Source of the DNA: Pleurobrachia bachei
Lineage: Eukaryota > Ctenophora > Tentaculata > Cydippida > Pleurobrachiidae
NCBI GenBank assembly: GCA_000695325.1
Contig: AVPN01000250.1
Location: 16,398 to 62,199, forward strand
Direction: 5' to 3'
Length of the DNA stretch: 45,802 nucleotides
Shown: one piece after another, positions 18,595 to 29,479 of the stretch
Numbering within the stretch: the stretch's first letter is position 1
Layout: each line of letters opens with the position of its first letter
Notes under the pieces: generated by a model
What the model saw: the letters and a program-made list of their open reading frames with translations, nothing else
Told to the model about the DNA's origin: nothing
Database searches by the model: none
Translations under genes and position numbers: made by a program

Positions 18595-20380
18595 AGGTAT
18601 TGCGCCATATCGCTGGCTGCGTCCTTTGAAACTTTCCCTAAAGGATCAATATATTACGTACATGATCATAACGTATTGCTACATTTTGAATCTCTGAATG
18701 ATCAAGCGCTTACTTACTCTTTACATGATCCAGGAAATTGTTTTTGTTCGTTCTCTGGGACGATAGCGTAATCCCCTCAGCTTCCAGGTTTCTCTTTATT
18801 ATGTTTTTGCCCAACCGTTCCCCCAGAGCTATCCAAATATCCAGGATTGCGTCAGAGTTTATTGCATCTGTCAGGGTGCTCGTACTTAAACCCTTTTGTC
18901 AGCAGGTTCTCGTACTTTTCTGCGCTATCAATGTGTTTAACAGAACCTAGGTGGCCCGAGAGTGTATTTAGCAACCGGGACCACCTGGCTATCCTCTTCC
19001 CGGTGGCTCGGTATGGTTCGGTCGTCTCACGAGTGTCCTCGCCATCTGGTAGTGCCCATCGTGGCTTTTGGGGACATACGCTACACGTCACAACGTTCTC
19101 CTCTTCCTGCAATAATTTCAAACATGAAAAATGTACAATACTTTTAGTCCTAATAAAAATCATCTGATCGAACTGTATACCTCCTCATCCATTCCATGTC
19201 CATCACTTTATATTTTCTCAACATATCCCTTAACTAGCAATCACGCAAATACGAACCCTCTGCGAACCTCTTAGATGTCAGCCATATAATCCCAAGTTCC
19301 GCACATGTCAGTGTTTCTCCTTCTCTTTCGTACAATCAGCAAAAACAATGTTGTATGTTTGCTTCGTTTCCGACGTCGTTCTGTTAGGATATTAATAGAT
19401 AATATATCAGCGTACTATAACGGCCTAGATAACTGAAACTGAATTTATTCAATAAAGTATAAACCGCCGACAGGAAACTTTTTATCCAATAGTTTAATGC
19501 ACTTACTCTCCTCATTGAGTTTTCCATCAGCATCTCAATATCCTTATTGGATTCGCCAAGGCTTTCCCGGGCGTGGGTTCCACACAGGGCCATGTCCGAC
19601 TGTTTGTCAATTGCATAGTACTGAAAGTAAATTTCATTGATATAAAAAATTATAAGGGCTTGGTAATTGGTTTGGCAAACACATCATAGTAAACATATTG
19701 CACCGCTAAATATACAAACATACCGTTTGCAGTTCAATATCAATAAGATGTGGTAATTCAAGTTCCGGCTTTTTTATCGTATACTTAAATTCCACTGAAT
19801 CCCAATCATCTGCAGCCCCAACTAAAAAATGATAGAAGTTTATAGGGTAGCTGTGGAGCGCAACTTTGATCGTTTTACCTCCGTATTATAGCCATGAGAG
19901 ATGTTGTTTCTGGTAAGCTCCGGTAGCCAAACTCATACCGGAGCATGGCATACACAACACTGCTCAGATCGTCAGTGTTGTAAGCCAGTTTGGTAGGCAT
20001 TGAGCACTGAAAAAGGAGATAAGACAACGGTGAAAAAGTCTGCTCAGCTAAGCTAATTAAAAATGAAAGCTAGGCCAGTAAACTATTTACCTCTGACTCG
20101 CATGTCTGAAAGATCAATATTATATTACACATACCCCAATTCCTCCTTGATAATTGAGACTGCTAGGTGCATGACACGAATCCCCCTTCATGAAGGCCTC
20201 GAAGACCTCCGGACGAGTTTCCTCCAGTTCGAGCATATCCTGGACGTGTACTGTCAGCCACATCTGGTAGCGCAGTAGGGATTGGGATCTTTGTAGTTAT
20301 CGACGGCAAGATGATAAACGTCGACGTTGGAACCTAAAGAGGACAGATGCTGTAAGAGAGAATGGATCATTTATATCTTC
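18595..20380 (+). repeat. 1786 bp tandem unit, copy 2
   Basis: Every exon-like piece of unit 1 recurs here 1786 bp higher (for example the MPTKLAYNTDD exon at about 20004-19879 and the CSVCPQKPRW segment at about 19106). Perfect or near-perfect identity implies either a very recent event or a collapsed/duplicated assembly. Confidence 0.95.
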
Positions 20381-20762
20381 AACCCGCCTTTTAGATTAAC
20401 CGTTATAAATAAACAGATGGGTTCTTAAATCTAGAATTAATTATTATATTGACTCACTATAAGTTGTTATACTCTGGTAAACTGCTGAGAAGAAATCCAA
20501 AAAGGTGGCGGGTGGAGGTTGCCGTGTACCAAGCTTTACCACCAATGAGGACAGGTCGATGACAAGGATCGAAGGAACTGCAGTCAAATTCTGCTTGGTG
20601 GTCGTAAAGGTCCCCTTCCTTGCCTTGCTGTCAAAGAATCTCACTAGCCCGGACTTCTGCGGGGAGTAGGGTGCGTCATTTTGCAAAAAATTTTCCGATT
20701 TGGCTGAAACCTTCCCAGAATTTGTGGACAGGTACACAGAGAAGGACTGTAAAGTTTCAGCC
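20237..20762 (+). repeat. Left arm of a ~1.1 kb palindrome
   Basis: Reverse complement of 20815-21348; symmetry centre about 20792. On the minus strand this arm codes the exon piece QKSGLVRFFDSKARKGTF and AVPSILVIDLSSLVVKLG, 20740-20450, which is the upstream (N-terminal) part of the family in 16.5-20.4 kb. The arm also overlaps the end of the 1786 bp copy 2. Confidence 0.93.
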
Positions 20763-20814
20763 CCCTACTCCAACTCCTTACGGGTACAAAATGCTTTTTA
20801 TGCGCATGGGAAGT

Positions 20815-21348
20815 GTTCTGAAACTTCACAGTCCTGAGTCCTTCCCTGTGTACCTGTCCACAAATTCTGGGAAGGTTTCAGCCAAATCGGAAAATTTTTT
20901 GCAAAATGACGCACCCTACTCCCCGCAGAAGTCCGGGCTAGTGAGATTCTTTGACAGCAAGGCAAGGAAGGGGACCTTTACGACCACCAAGCAGAATTTG
21001 ACTGCAGTTCCTTCGATCCTTGTCATCGACCTGTCCTCATTGGTGGTAAAGCTTGGTACACGGCAACCTCCACCCGCCACCTTTTTGGATTTCTTCTCAG
21101 CAGTTTACCAGAGTATAACAACTTATAGTGAGTCAATATAATAATTAATTCTAGATTTAAGAACCCATCTGTTTATTTATAACGGTTAATCTAAAAGGCG
21201 GGTTGAAGATATAAATGATCCATTCTCTCTTACAGCATCTGTCCTCTTTAGGTTCCAACGTCGACGTTTATCATCTTGCCGTCGATAACTACAAAGATCC
21301 CAATCCCTACTGCGCTACCAGATGTGGCTGACAGTACACGTCCAGGAT
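20815..21348 (+). repeat. Right arm of the ~1.1 kb palindrome
   Basis: Carries the same exon pieces on the plus strand (AVPSILVIDLSSLVVKLG at about 21003-21056, then NVDVYHLAVDNYKD at about 21260). The arm ends at CCAGGAT, 21348. The ~52 bp centre differs (TTTTTATGCGCATGGG), and the inner arm ends differ by a 7 bp duplication, so the arms are not purely a mirror read-back. Confidence 0.93.
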
Positions 21349-21640
21349 TACTTTGGCCATCTGTGTCATCTTCATGAGCTCAGATACAGTGCTTCTAGAC
21401 TCTAGTACCTTGATTTGGATTTTCTCTCTCCTCGCCTGGTAAGTAACCTAATTGTTTTGTTCAAACTCTTTTTTTGCGGGGAAGCAGGGTCGAACAAGGC
21501 AATAACCTAATGGACTTTTTACGGGTATTTTTGAGCACAACCTCCATATGTGCACAGCACCAAAGTTGGAGCAGTGCCTCAGCATTTCGCTTGCCCTTGA
21601 AGAAAGACACAACCTGCAAAGTGGAAACCGTGGTAACAAT
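21349..21640 (-). CDS. Two exon-like segments cut by the palindrome
   Basis: Minus strand 21612-21521 (after CTTTGCAG) reads VVSFFKGKRNAEALLQLWCC, and 21436-21349 (after TTACCAG) reads REKIQIKVLESRSTVSELMK. The reading frame is lost exactly at the palindrome border. These look like downstream exons of the gene region at 22.9-31 kb. Function not recognised. Confidence 0.4.
21455..21505 (-). repeat. Second dispersed intron repeat, copy
   Basis: TTGTTTTGTTCAAACTC then GCGGGGAAGCAGGGTCGAAC AAGGC, close to the copy at 3715-3768. Lies between the two exon-like segments. Confidence 0.55.
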
Positions 21641-21698
21641 TTAGAACCGATTACAGCTGCTTATAATTGGTAGTAACTATAAACTCCTTTTAATATTA

Positions 21699-22606
21699 GG
21701 CTGTCCAGTAAATAATTTCGTTGGACTTTTCTGGGAAAATGGCTTAAGATAGAGCAAAATGGACTTAACCACTGTTTTTCTCACGCGATTTTGAATTGGA
21801 ATACAATGCCTGATATCGGAAAGCGGTGGATCTCGGTTCCCAAGAGACCTCTTTCTCTACCCCACTCTTATTGCTGCTGCATATGGAAAATCACGAATTT
21901 TAAGTTTTAGTACTAAAGCTGCTGTACTTCTTCAAAATCGTACACAAGTGATGTTTTGTTGCATCAAGCTTGTTCACTAGACAATTATCTTTCGTTTAAG
22001 ATGTAAAAAAAGATCTAATTTTTATTTTTTCACTGAGGTATGGGCCTCCAAAAAGTTTTGGTCAAAATTAAAACATTTCACTTCCGGGTCTCACCAGGAT
22101 TGGCTTTTAATCAAAAACTCTGCAGTAAAAGTTAGTTCTAAGTCAGTTCTAAGACGTTGTGAACCCAATTATGTGATTGGTTGACTTAAAAAATGAGTTA
22201 TTGACGTTTTCGAACGTAGCCGTAAAACAGGTCCAATTTTTTTGCACTTTTTCGCGTTTTTATGCTACATTAACTGTTCTAGAGGTTGTAAGTCAACGCG
22301 TAGAGACCCAAATTGCACACATATCTCATCCTTAGACAATTTGCTATCGATTAAGCACCATGGGAGCTAAAACGACTGCACCAGTTTTCTTAGAGCAGCG
22401 TCTAAAAAATGTTGGTAACTGCGTGCAGCAGCAACAAGAGTGGGGTAGAGAAAGAGGTCTCCTGGGAACCGAGATCCACCACTTTCCGATATCAGGCATT
22501 GTATTCCAATTCAAAATCGCGTGAGAAAAACAGTGGTGAAGTCCATTTTACTCTATCTTAAATTATTTTTCCAGAAAAGCCCGACGAAATTATTTACTGG
22601 ACGGCC
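21699..22606 (+). mobile_element. 908 bp non-autonomous DNA transposon (MITE) with ~185 bp terminal inverted repeats
   Basis: The left end GGCTGTCCAGTAAATAATTT and the right end AAATTATTTACTGGACGGCC are inverted repeats continuing to about 21885 and 22425 (around 90% identity). TA dinucleotides flank both ends (21697-21698 and 22607-22608), suggesting a TA-target element such as the Tc1/mariner supergroup. The ~540 bp middle has no ORF of note. The arms include TACCCCACTCTT next to GCTGCTGC. Confidence 0.85.
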
Positions 22607-22903
22607 TAGTATCAGCCTGTGTCATGGCTCCGTCAGAATAATTTAAAAAAAGCTGGCTACCTTTATTCTTTTGGTGTTTCTTTCCCCCGATATTTCATCC
22701 CTCAAAAGATTTTGTAGAATTGTTTGCAGGTGCAGATTCAAACTGCCCATTTCAATACCTTGTTCTCCTCCTATCCTGTAAGAGTTTCAAATTTGTTTGA
22801 CAGAAACAAGGATGAGTTTAAAACTTTTGATTAAGCTTCAAAACTGGATTTCCCGATGAATTTTTCACCCAAAGAGCAATTTTGACTGATACGATGTAAG
22901 TTG

Positions 22904-25900
22904 CTATCCAGGTATCAATGATGTTGATATCATAGCAGCTGTCTCGGTTACCTTAACAACTGCTTTGATTACAGTACTAGTACATATAATGGGGTTGGAA
23001 CTTGGAGCACCGGGAAATGATGAGTAAATACACACATTGAGCAACCAATACAACAGAAACTTACAGGCACTGTGTCTTTTCCCTCTTTGAGTTGCATTGG
23101 TAAGGGGTATGTTCTGAGGGTAGCTTGGATCCTTGAATGCAGCTTCTCGTTCCATATCCCTTACCTTGTTGACAAAGTCCAATTTCGTCAACAACGCGAT
23201 TTGTGGGTTCTTGTATTTTTGCTCTGTAAAGATGGGGATATAATATATAGAAGCATAAACATTTGGAAAGAGAGATGACCTCACCAAAATAAGTACCTTG
23301 AAATGGAGGTATGGTATTGCCGTCTTCATGCTTTTTTGCTGCTCGAATCTTCACGCAGCTGCAGCCCATTCATTGTGGATTGTGGTTCTGGAAATTACCA
23401 CACCCTCTGCAATGCACTGGACAAACTTGCAGGAGAATGCGCCACAGTCTAAAGTTGCTCCTTGGTTTGGGACCGTCTGAAGATGCAATAGAAACATTTT
23501 AGTTGAGATGAAGAGACATACGAAATAGAGACTAGATGTAAAGTGAGCTTCCTTAATCATATATATGTTACCTTGTCTGCAAACACAGACTATGTTCGGT
23601 TGAGCACAGAGGACACCCAATTCATAAATTGGTCCACCTCCTCTTTTGGGACTTCGTGGAGGGAATCCAGAAAGCGGGCCTGCTGTCCCCGCAGGTCGAC
23701 AGCCACCACTGCCCAGTCGAGAAAACTTTTGGCCACAAATTCCCTCTCCCAGTCCTTGCATTTATGCCTCGGGTGTTGGTGGCTTTTCTCGTGTACCTGT
23801 AGCTCGGGCAGGTACATGAAGGACATCAAGCACCTCCCGCACTGATGATTGCCCTGGTCGTGGTCTCGGGAATGGTGCTGGTCCCGTTCCTCGATCGACC
23901 GGAATTCCCCATCACATGCCCTGTATCGACAGGGGAAGGCCTGTTTCTGGTGAATTGCCCATCTGTGCCGTACTAGGTGAAACTTCCGCCTTGCACTGTA
24001 AGGGCATTCCTCACACTGTAAACAAAAGTCTGTGTTATGTGTGGTTTGGAAATATGTTATACAGGACGAATGTGGAGTGTTCTCACTGTGATAGTAATTA
24101 TAACTAGTAGCATCAATAACCATGAAAACATTGTCACAATATATTGTTAGAAAGGACCTACTTAATTACCTGAAATATACTGGACATATATGTAGCACAG
24201 TGCCTGTCATATCGGTATCCCCTTACTGGCGGTCCCTCCTTGATCCCATCTGGCTCACCCTTTAAAATATCCTTAGCTAACTCTGGCCTCCCCTGTACAG
24301 CCAAGGACAATTTCGTGGCATCGGGGGGTTTTGCTACAGCGCTTCGAGATGCTGAGTCATAGTAGAAAGCTACCTTTAGGTTTTCCTTCGGTACCGTTTC
24401 CACCAGTGGGTGAGATGTATGCACCACATGGCACCATCGACAGTGCAATTCCTCGTCCTCGGGGAGGTCGGAAACTGAATAAAAGTTAGATTGAATTGAG
24501 ATATACACGTGTGGAAACGACATCACTACCATGACCTGTATTCCTATCTTTCAATTAAGACTAGCGCACCCATTGTGTGGCTTTTCATGGCGAATGGACG
24601 AATCCCATTCGCAGCCAAAATTTACGGCGACATTAATTTATTGGGCTAGATGAGTTCTCTCTGTGATTCCTTAGTTCAAATACTTACTTTCTGACAGGAC
24701 CTTGTTAGGAACAAGGGTGAACTGCTCCGAATCCGATGGTGTGGCACTGGCACTGTTGTTGGGAGACACTTTGGTAGGATGAGATGTCCCTTTCTCCGGG
24801 TCAGGATGTTGATGCTGTTTTTGGCATTTACATTCTCCGTATCACCGATAATCCCATCACAATTCATATCATCATCAGTTTCTCCGGGACTGGTGAGGTC
24901 TTTGTAGTCGTCCTAAGGAAAAATTAATTTTTCCCTGGTGATTGCCGAACTGTGGAACGGGGGGGGGGAGATAAACCAAAAGTTATGACTCACCTGCTCT
25001 GTGGATCGATGAGGGGCGTACTGGCGTGCTTTCTGAATTCCTCCAAAAGGGGACTGCTGTCGAACTGGGCCTTCAGGTGGCGAATGAAGGTCTTGAGCTC
25101 CCTAACGCTGTTGTACACCTCGCACACCAACTGGTTTACCACTCCTGTAACATAGGGGATTTGTTACTGGTTGTTACCAAACCAGTTTTAGGGTGGTCTG
25201 ACCATCCCTTCTTTGGTCACGACCGCGCCCTAACTTGCTTCCTGACTAGAAGAATACAGCAATATTCATACCTGTATGAAGACCCCCTCGTGACGTTCTC
25301 GTACGCGGTCATGCAGAGGTTGAGGCTCATCTTCCCTATGACATCTCCCAAACTCGCTTTTAGGGGGTTCGGGTCCACCAGGAAGGTTTTCCCGACACTT
25401 TCTCCCTGAACAATTTAATGGAAGAGGGTTAGGAAAAAGCTGAAAGTACCCCGTATCAGTTGATATTGTAAACTACTACGAGTCGTGAACCAAACTGGTT
25501 CCCTCTATCTCTCAGCTATCTCTCTATCTTCGTCCCTCTTTTTCTCTCTCTTTCTCTCTCTTTCTCTGTCTCTCTTTTTCTCTGTCTCTGTCTCTCTGGT
25601 CTGGTTTAACAAACCAAACGAATCCAGAGATACAGATACAGAGAAAGAGAGTGACTGTATCTCTGTCTCTCTCCCCTTCATCACGTTGCACGAGCTTACA
25701 ATGCATAAATCATGACATTTGATTTATATGTGATTTATGTGTTTATTATGACGGCAATGATTATTATGATGGGTATCATGGTGGCAAATGGAGATACTGA
25801 CTTACCCCAAATGGCCAAATGCACCGGATGTAGAGGCACCGGATGCTGTGGGTCTAATGGGTGTTGAAGTTAGCACTGGCACAGGAATTTCACCTTCTTC

Positions 25901-25997
25901 CTCTTTCTGTCTCAATAACTCAATAGCAGAAGGATTAGGGGGCCCAGGAAAACTACCCTCATCGTAGTTCAGTGCCGGTATGCTGTTCTTTATAGAC
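22904..25997 (-). CDS. Block of about nine exons: coiled-coil/helical, C2H2 zinc-finger and C48-like protease segments (unnamed gene, 3' part)
   Basis: Exons on the minus strand with good borders: 25997-25806 (IPALNYDEGSFPGPPNP, Pro/Ser-rich); 25405-25272 (GESVGKTFLVDPNPLKASLG); 25144-24994 (NQLVCEVYNSVRELKTFIRH); 24912-24688 (acidic/Ser-rich); 24474-24170 (ELHCRWCHVVHTSHPLV, a CxxC...H zinc module); 24015-23590 (three or so C2H2 fingers: CEECPYSARRKFHLVRHRWAIH, given as CEECPYSARRKFHLVRH; CGRCLMSFMYLPELQVHEKSH). Then about 23478-23355 reads VPNQGATLDCGAFSCKFVQC, the Gln...Asp-Cys-Gly box of Ulp1/SENP-type (C48) cysteine proteases, and 23368-23297 and 23224-23058 follow. The order suggests a transposase-derived zinc-finger gene with a protease-like tail. 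The 24015-23590 exon ends in a stop in its frame, so one gene or two is unresolved. Confidence 0.5.
25008..25556 (+). repeat. Duplicated segment, copy 1 (matches 26697-27248)
   Basis: GAGGGGCGTACTGGCGTGCT and ~540 following bases recur 1689 bp higher, including both exons (25144-24994 and 25405-25272) and the start of the CT-rich tract. One internal spot differs: around 25305-25325 against 26995-27025, where copy 2 has a ~12 bp insertion. Confidence 0.93.
25530..25595 (+). repeat. CT-rich simple sequence
   Basis: TCTCTCTTTCTCTC-type run. It encodes only low-complexity Ser/Leu/Phe ORFs, which are not genes. Confidence 0.9.
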
Positions 25998-26164
25998 CTA
26001 ATGGAATTGTAAAGAAGAGAAGAGTTAAATTATCTAGTGTCATACTTTCAGGGTGATAACTGAACTCTGAACTCTCAAGACAACCTAAGACAACCCTAAG
26101 AGCAACACAGGTCTAACATGCAGATGACAAACCTGTTTGCTGTAGGGCTGAGGTCCGAAGCCGA

Positions 26165-26400
26165 CTAACCATCACTGAATAAATCGGGGTCACTAACGTA
26201 CTCCCCATTCCCCTCTTCCGCTCGCACTCCTTCCCCAGTCTCCAATCTTTCCTGTAGCCTCCTCACCTTTCTCCTTTCCTCCTCTAGTTCATCCTCCAAA
26301 ATTCTCATCCTCTTCTCACCCTCGCCAAGTTTCTCCTTTAACATCCTGTTCTCTTTCCCAGCCTCTAGTATTTCCTGCAGCCTCCGTGAGAAGAGAACTT
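26165..26400 (-). CDS. Coiled-coil exon (duplicated near 27480-27690)
   Basis: Minus strand from ~26390 reads RRLQEILEAGKENRMLKEKL, then RMRILEDELEEERRKVRRLQ, ending SDPDLFSDG before a GTTAGT donor. It has a clear heptad pattern of Leu with Glu/Arg. The same sequence with differences lies at 27690-27480, where the second half is out of frame. Probably an upstream exon of the 22.9-26 kb gene. Confidence 0.5.
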
Positions 26401-26464
26401 ACGTTAACAGTACATCCGCTACCTCGTCCCATGTTCCAAGGTGTTTCGATTTCACGCTGGTCCC

Positions 26465-26696
26465 CATCTCCTCTCCTGTGCCGTCTTTACAAATTGGATG
26501 GGCTAGATACAAAATAGTTGCCATCGTAGGAGACCGGGGATTAAAGATCTTTACAGCTGTGAGAAACCGGCTCCTGAATGTGAATGGATTTTATTCCTTT
26601 GGATGTATCCTTGTCTACGATGAGGGTAATGGGGCATTTGATGCCCAACTCCTTAAATACGGTGGTGGTGTGGAGGACATACTAGATGCACCATGC
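26465..26696 (-). pseudogene. Fragment with the DKDTSK module (third paralogue)
   Basis: Minus strand reads FKELGIKCPITLIVDKDTSK GIKSIHIQEPV, matching the PFSLVMDKDQSK piece at ~30.9 kb and STPLTLTADKDTSKK at ~29.5 kb. It is joined directly to the duplicated 26697-27248 segment. Short and probably dead. Confidence 0.45.
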
Positions 26697-27248
26697 GATG
26701 AGGGGCGTACTGGCGTGCTTTCTGAATTCCTCCAAAAGGGGACTGCTGTCGAACTGGGCCTTCAGGTGGCGAATGAAGGTCTTGAGCTCCCTAACGCTGT
26801 TGTACACCTCGCACACCAACTGGTTTACCACTCCTGTAACATAGGGGATTTGTTACTGGTTGTTACCAAACCAGTTTTAGGGTGGTCTGACCATCCCTTC
26901 TTTGGTCACGACCGCGCCCTAACTTGCTTCCTGACTAGAAGAATACAGCAATAATCATACCTGTATGAAGATCCTCTCGTGACGTTCTCGTACGCGATCA
27001 TGCGTGAACAACGCAGTCCGTCTGGGAGCTCATCTTCCCTATGACATCTCCCAAACTCGCTTTTAGGGGGTTCGGGTCCACCAGGAAGGTTTTCCCGACA
27101 CTTTCTCCCTGAACAATTTAATGGAAGAGGGTTAGGAAAAAGCTGAAAGTACCCCGTATCAGTTGATATTGTAAACTACTACGAGTCGTGAACCAAACTG
27201 GTTCCCTCTATCTCTCAGCTATCTCTCTATCTTCGTCCCTCTTTTTCT
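26697..27248 (+). repeat. Duplicated segment, copy 2
   Basis: See 25008-25556. Here the exon at the 25405-25272 position carries the small insertion, so its coding potential differs. A partial second copy of the 26131-26345 coiled-coil region follows at about 27471-27690, so the duplication was of a larger unit with losses. Confidence 0.93.
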
Positions 27249-27699
27249 CTCTCTCTCCCTCACATTAAACCTACATGTATCTTAGCGTCTTGGACCATAC
27301 GGCTCAGCTGAGAAATAACCGTCTTGATGCGGTTTGACACAAAAGACCCTGAAAAATTGGTCAAATGAAATTTGAAAATGCTATTTCGCTAATTAATGAT
27401 GAAGAAATCTGCAATTCACATATCGAGGGGGCCCGAGGGGGCGGCGGGCACCCCACCCCCCCTCAGCCTGTTTGCTGTAGGACTGAGGTCCTAAGCAGAC
27501 TAACCATCACTGAATAAATCGGGGTCACTGACGTACTCCCCGTTCCCCTCTTCCGCTCGCACTCCTTCCCCAGCCTCTAATCTTTCTTACAGTAGTCAGC
27601 CTCCTCACCTTTCTCCTTTCCTCCTCTAGTTCATCCTCCAAAATTCTCATCCTCTTCTCACCCTCGTCAAGTTTCTTATTTGGGCAAGGGCCGGTTGCA

Positions 27700-28203
27700 C
27701 TGACTTAGAGTGTGCAGTGAGGATATTCATTATCCCAGAATAGAACAGCACATCCAACTTCTAACCATCGGGCTGCTGATGTCAGCGAAGTGATCCGCCG
27801 CCGTGTGCGGTCCGGGTTAGTCATTAGCTCCTGTAGCACACGCAGATAGTAGGGTCTATTTACGAGGAAGCCACAACATAGTTGGACTGCTCCTTCCACT
27901 TTCCAGAACTTGTTTGTGTCCTTCACATGCTTTATAGCACTCTCAATGACAACACAATCCTGCAATTATGTGTGGTAAGTACTGAGCTAATTACAGATTG
28001 AGATTTGAGATTTCAATTTTCATGGTAAAATTTACATTATCTACTAATTGTAAATTATTATTTACCTCCCTGGCCTTATCAACAATCCTTTCTTTCAGAT
28101 GGGCACCATCCCATATCCAGGCAAAGGCTTTCTGCTCTTCCTGGAGTTGTGGTCGGTTGGTGAGAATCCGGTGGATGTGCTCTACGACACGGATGTTCAC
28201 CAT
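27700..28203 (-). CDS. Two exons of a transposase-derived (KIAA1586-like) protein
   Basis: Exon about 28203-28064 reads RILTNRPQLQEEQKAFAWIW DGAHLKERIVDKARE; exon about 27962-27700 reads ESAIKHVKDTNKFWKVEG, VNRPYYLRVLQEL and ITSLTSAARWLEVG. The pattern W-x-D-x-A-H-x(4)-D followed by helices is that of vertebrate KIAA1586/zinc-finger proteins derived from hAT-like transposases, where it follows a GGSxDG motif. That motif is at ~30.55 kb in this window (GGSFGGAVINVHFAEHV), so these are downstream exons of the same gene. Confidence 0.5.
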
Positions 28204-28224
28204 AGCCCAATGGGATGGAATGGT

Positions 28225-28560
28225 AGGGGTCTGGTGCCGGCCGTGGCTTCGCCGCGGCGGGCATCAGACCCTTACAAGCCCGATTAGTCAACCTCCCCGC
28301 GGTCCATCCTGGGAACGTGCTACTAGAGTGCGGCTAATGACTACGGACGCCCGGCTATCACCCTACATTGGGAGTAAAACTTGCCAGAGATCTAGCCGAC
28401 CTCATTCATGGCACCCTTGAGATATCCCAGTCGCGACTGAAATATCTCAATTATATAGGGTCCCCCAGCCCCGCTCGGTTTCGTGCGGGGTGGGGCCCCC
28501 CTATATCATATACTAGATTAAGTAAACGGAGCCCATTAATTTGGACTCCAGTTACTAAGT
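28225..28560. other. Run of strong hairpins in an intron
   Basis: Three stems in 300 bp: GGTCTGGTGCCGGCCG with a TTCG loop pairing to CGGCGGGCATCAGACC (about 28228-28271); GAGATATCCCAGTCGC pairing to GCGACTGAAATATCTC (about 28420-28449); and ATATAGGGTCCCCCAGCCCC GC pairing across TCGGTTTCGT to GCGGGGTGGGGCCCCCCTAT (about 28453-28506). Much more GC-rich than the surroundings. May be a structured RNA, a foldback/SINE-like element or both; not recognised. Confidence 0.55.
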
Positions 28561-28797
28561 CTACATACTAATTACAGATACTACTTATAACATTGGTAGG
28601 CCAACAATGTCCACAAAATTCAGTAACCTTCCTAACACTTCCTCCCCTAACACTCAACTATTCCCCCAGCTAGAAGATGAGGTCACACACGGCAACCTGA
28701 AGTAGCGCGCGAGATGAAAGCCACAAGACAGATGAAAAGTACATTCCCTCAGCAGCTCGCTTGCGCGCGCCAACCCCCTTATCTCTAAAAGACTACA

Positions 28798-28805
28798 TTA
28801 CGTCA
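28798..28805 (+). promoter_or_regulatory. CRE/ATF-like site upstream of the small plus-strand gene
   Basis: TTACGTCA lies 32 bp before the ATG at 28837 and downstream of GC-rich GCGCGCG words (28700-28770). It matches the CREB/ATF half-palindrome type; function is inferred from position. Confidence 0.4.
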
Positions 28806-28836
28806 CCTCTACTAACAAACACTATCCACAGTAGCC

Positions 28837-29275
28837 ATGGCACCCAAAGGAAACAAGGGAAAGCAAAGGGGTACAAAGAGACCCAGGTCCCCTGTGGAAT
28901 CACAAATTGAACAGGCCAGAAAAAGAGCCAAAGCGGAGGAAAGGTAACACGCACCACATTAGATACAACCCCCTCCCTAAGAACAAAATGTATAAATGTA
29001 ACTAACCCAACAACACAATCCTAACACAACCCCCTCCCCACGACAGGAAAAACACCCGCCTGGAAGGTGGCGTGATATACCACAGGGAGCTGATGCAAAT
29101 TGAGAACAAAGATTTTGAGGGTTTCGAGGGAGCTCTCTTACCCATGTGTGCCGAGCTGGGTGCCACTCTGCATCGTTCCACTGCTAACCGTGCAATATTC
29201 GTCCATGGAGACGAAAACCTGGTAGCGGACAGAATTCCCAGGGAACTGATCCGCATAACAACGATCAACCTGTAA
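28837..29275 (+). CDS. Small two-exon basic protein, 111 residues, unknown function
   Basis: Exon 1, 28837-28943, starts MAPKGNKGKQRGTKRPRSP and ends in a KRAKAEER basic helix; the donor is AAG|GTAACA. Exon 2, 29047-29275, follows ACAG and continues KNTRLEGGVIYHRELMQIE, ALLPMCAELGATLHRST, ending RITTINL and TAA. The phase across the 103 bp intron is kept. The N-terminus is a likely bipartite nuclear localisation signal; the C-terminal ~70 residues look globular (alpha/beta). An AATAAA follows at 29319. The ATG context GCCATGG is optimal. It lies on the opposite strand inside a large intron of the transposase-like gene. I do not recognise the family; it could be a transposon-encoded accessory protein. 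Confidence 0.65.
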
Positions 29276-29318
29276 TTGTAGAGGAACAAGGGTTAGATAT
29301 TGTAATACCGTGTGGGCC

Positions 29319-29324
29319 AATAAA
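29319..29324 (+). terminator. Polyadenylation signal of the small plus-strand gene
   Basis: AATAAA 43 bp after the stop codon at 29275, in GGGCCAATAAAAAGG. Confidence 0.6.
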
Positions 29325-29479
29325 AAGGGAGGGTCTTAAATCTTGGATTTGGTATGTCTAGTCTACTTCAACTGTACTTCAAACTTATATCAGTAGTTCA
29401 TACTTCATACTTATATTCATACTTCATACTTATATAATATATCAGTAGTTAATTTAAACTGACGTTTTCGGTATTTACC

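Noticed and set aside
16809-20380. CRISPR-like or satellite array
   Set aside because: Just two 1786 bp units with exon-like content; no short direct repeats with spacers, and the DNA is eukaryotic.
24952-25409. Plus-strand ORFs resembling a membrane or secreted protein (also 26478-26954)
   Set aside because: The minus strand has two exons with proper splice borders in the same place; the plus ORFs cross those borders.
25485-25715. Ser/Leu/Phe-rich ORFs over CT and GA tracts (also 43626-43970 and 45309-45539)
   Set aside because: Low-complexity translation of microsatellites.
28205-28300. tRNA or hammerhead ribozyme in the hairpin region
   Set aside because: No cloverleaf with T-loop GTTCRANNC and no CTGATGA...GAAA core; only generic strong stems.
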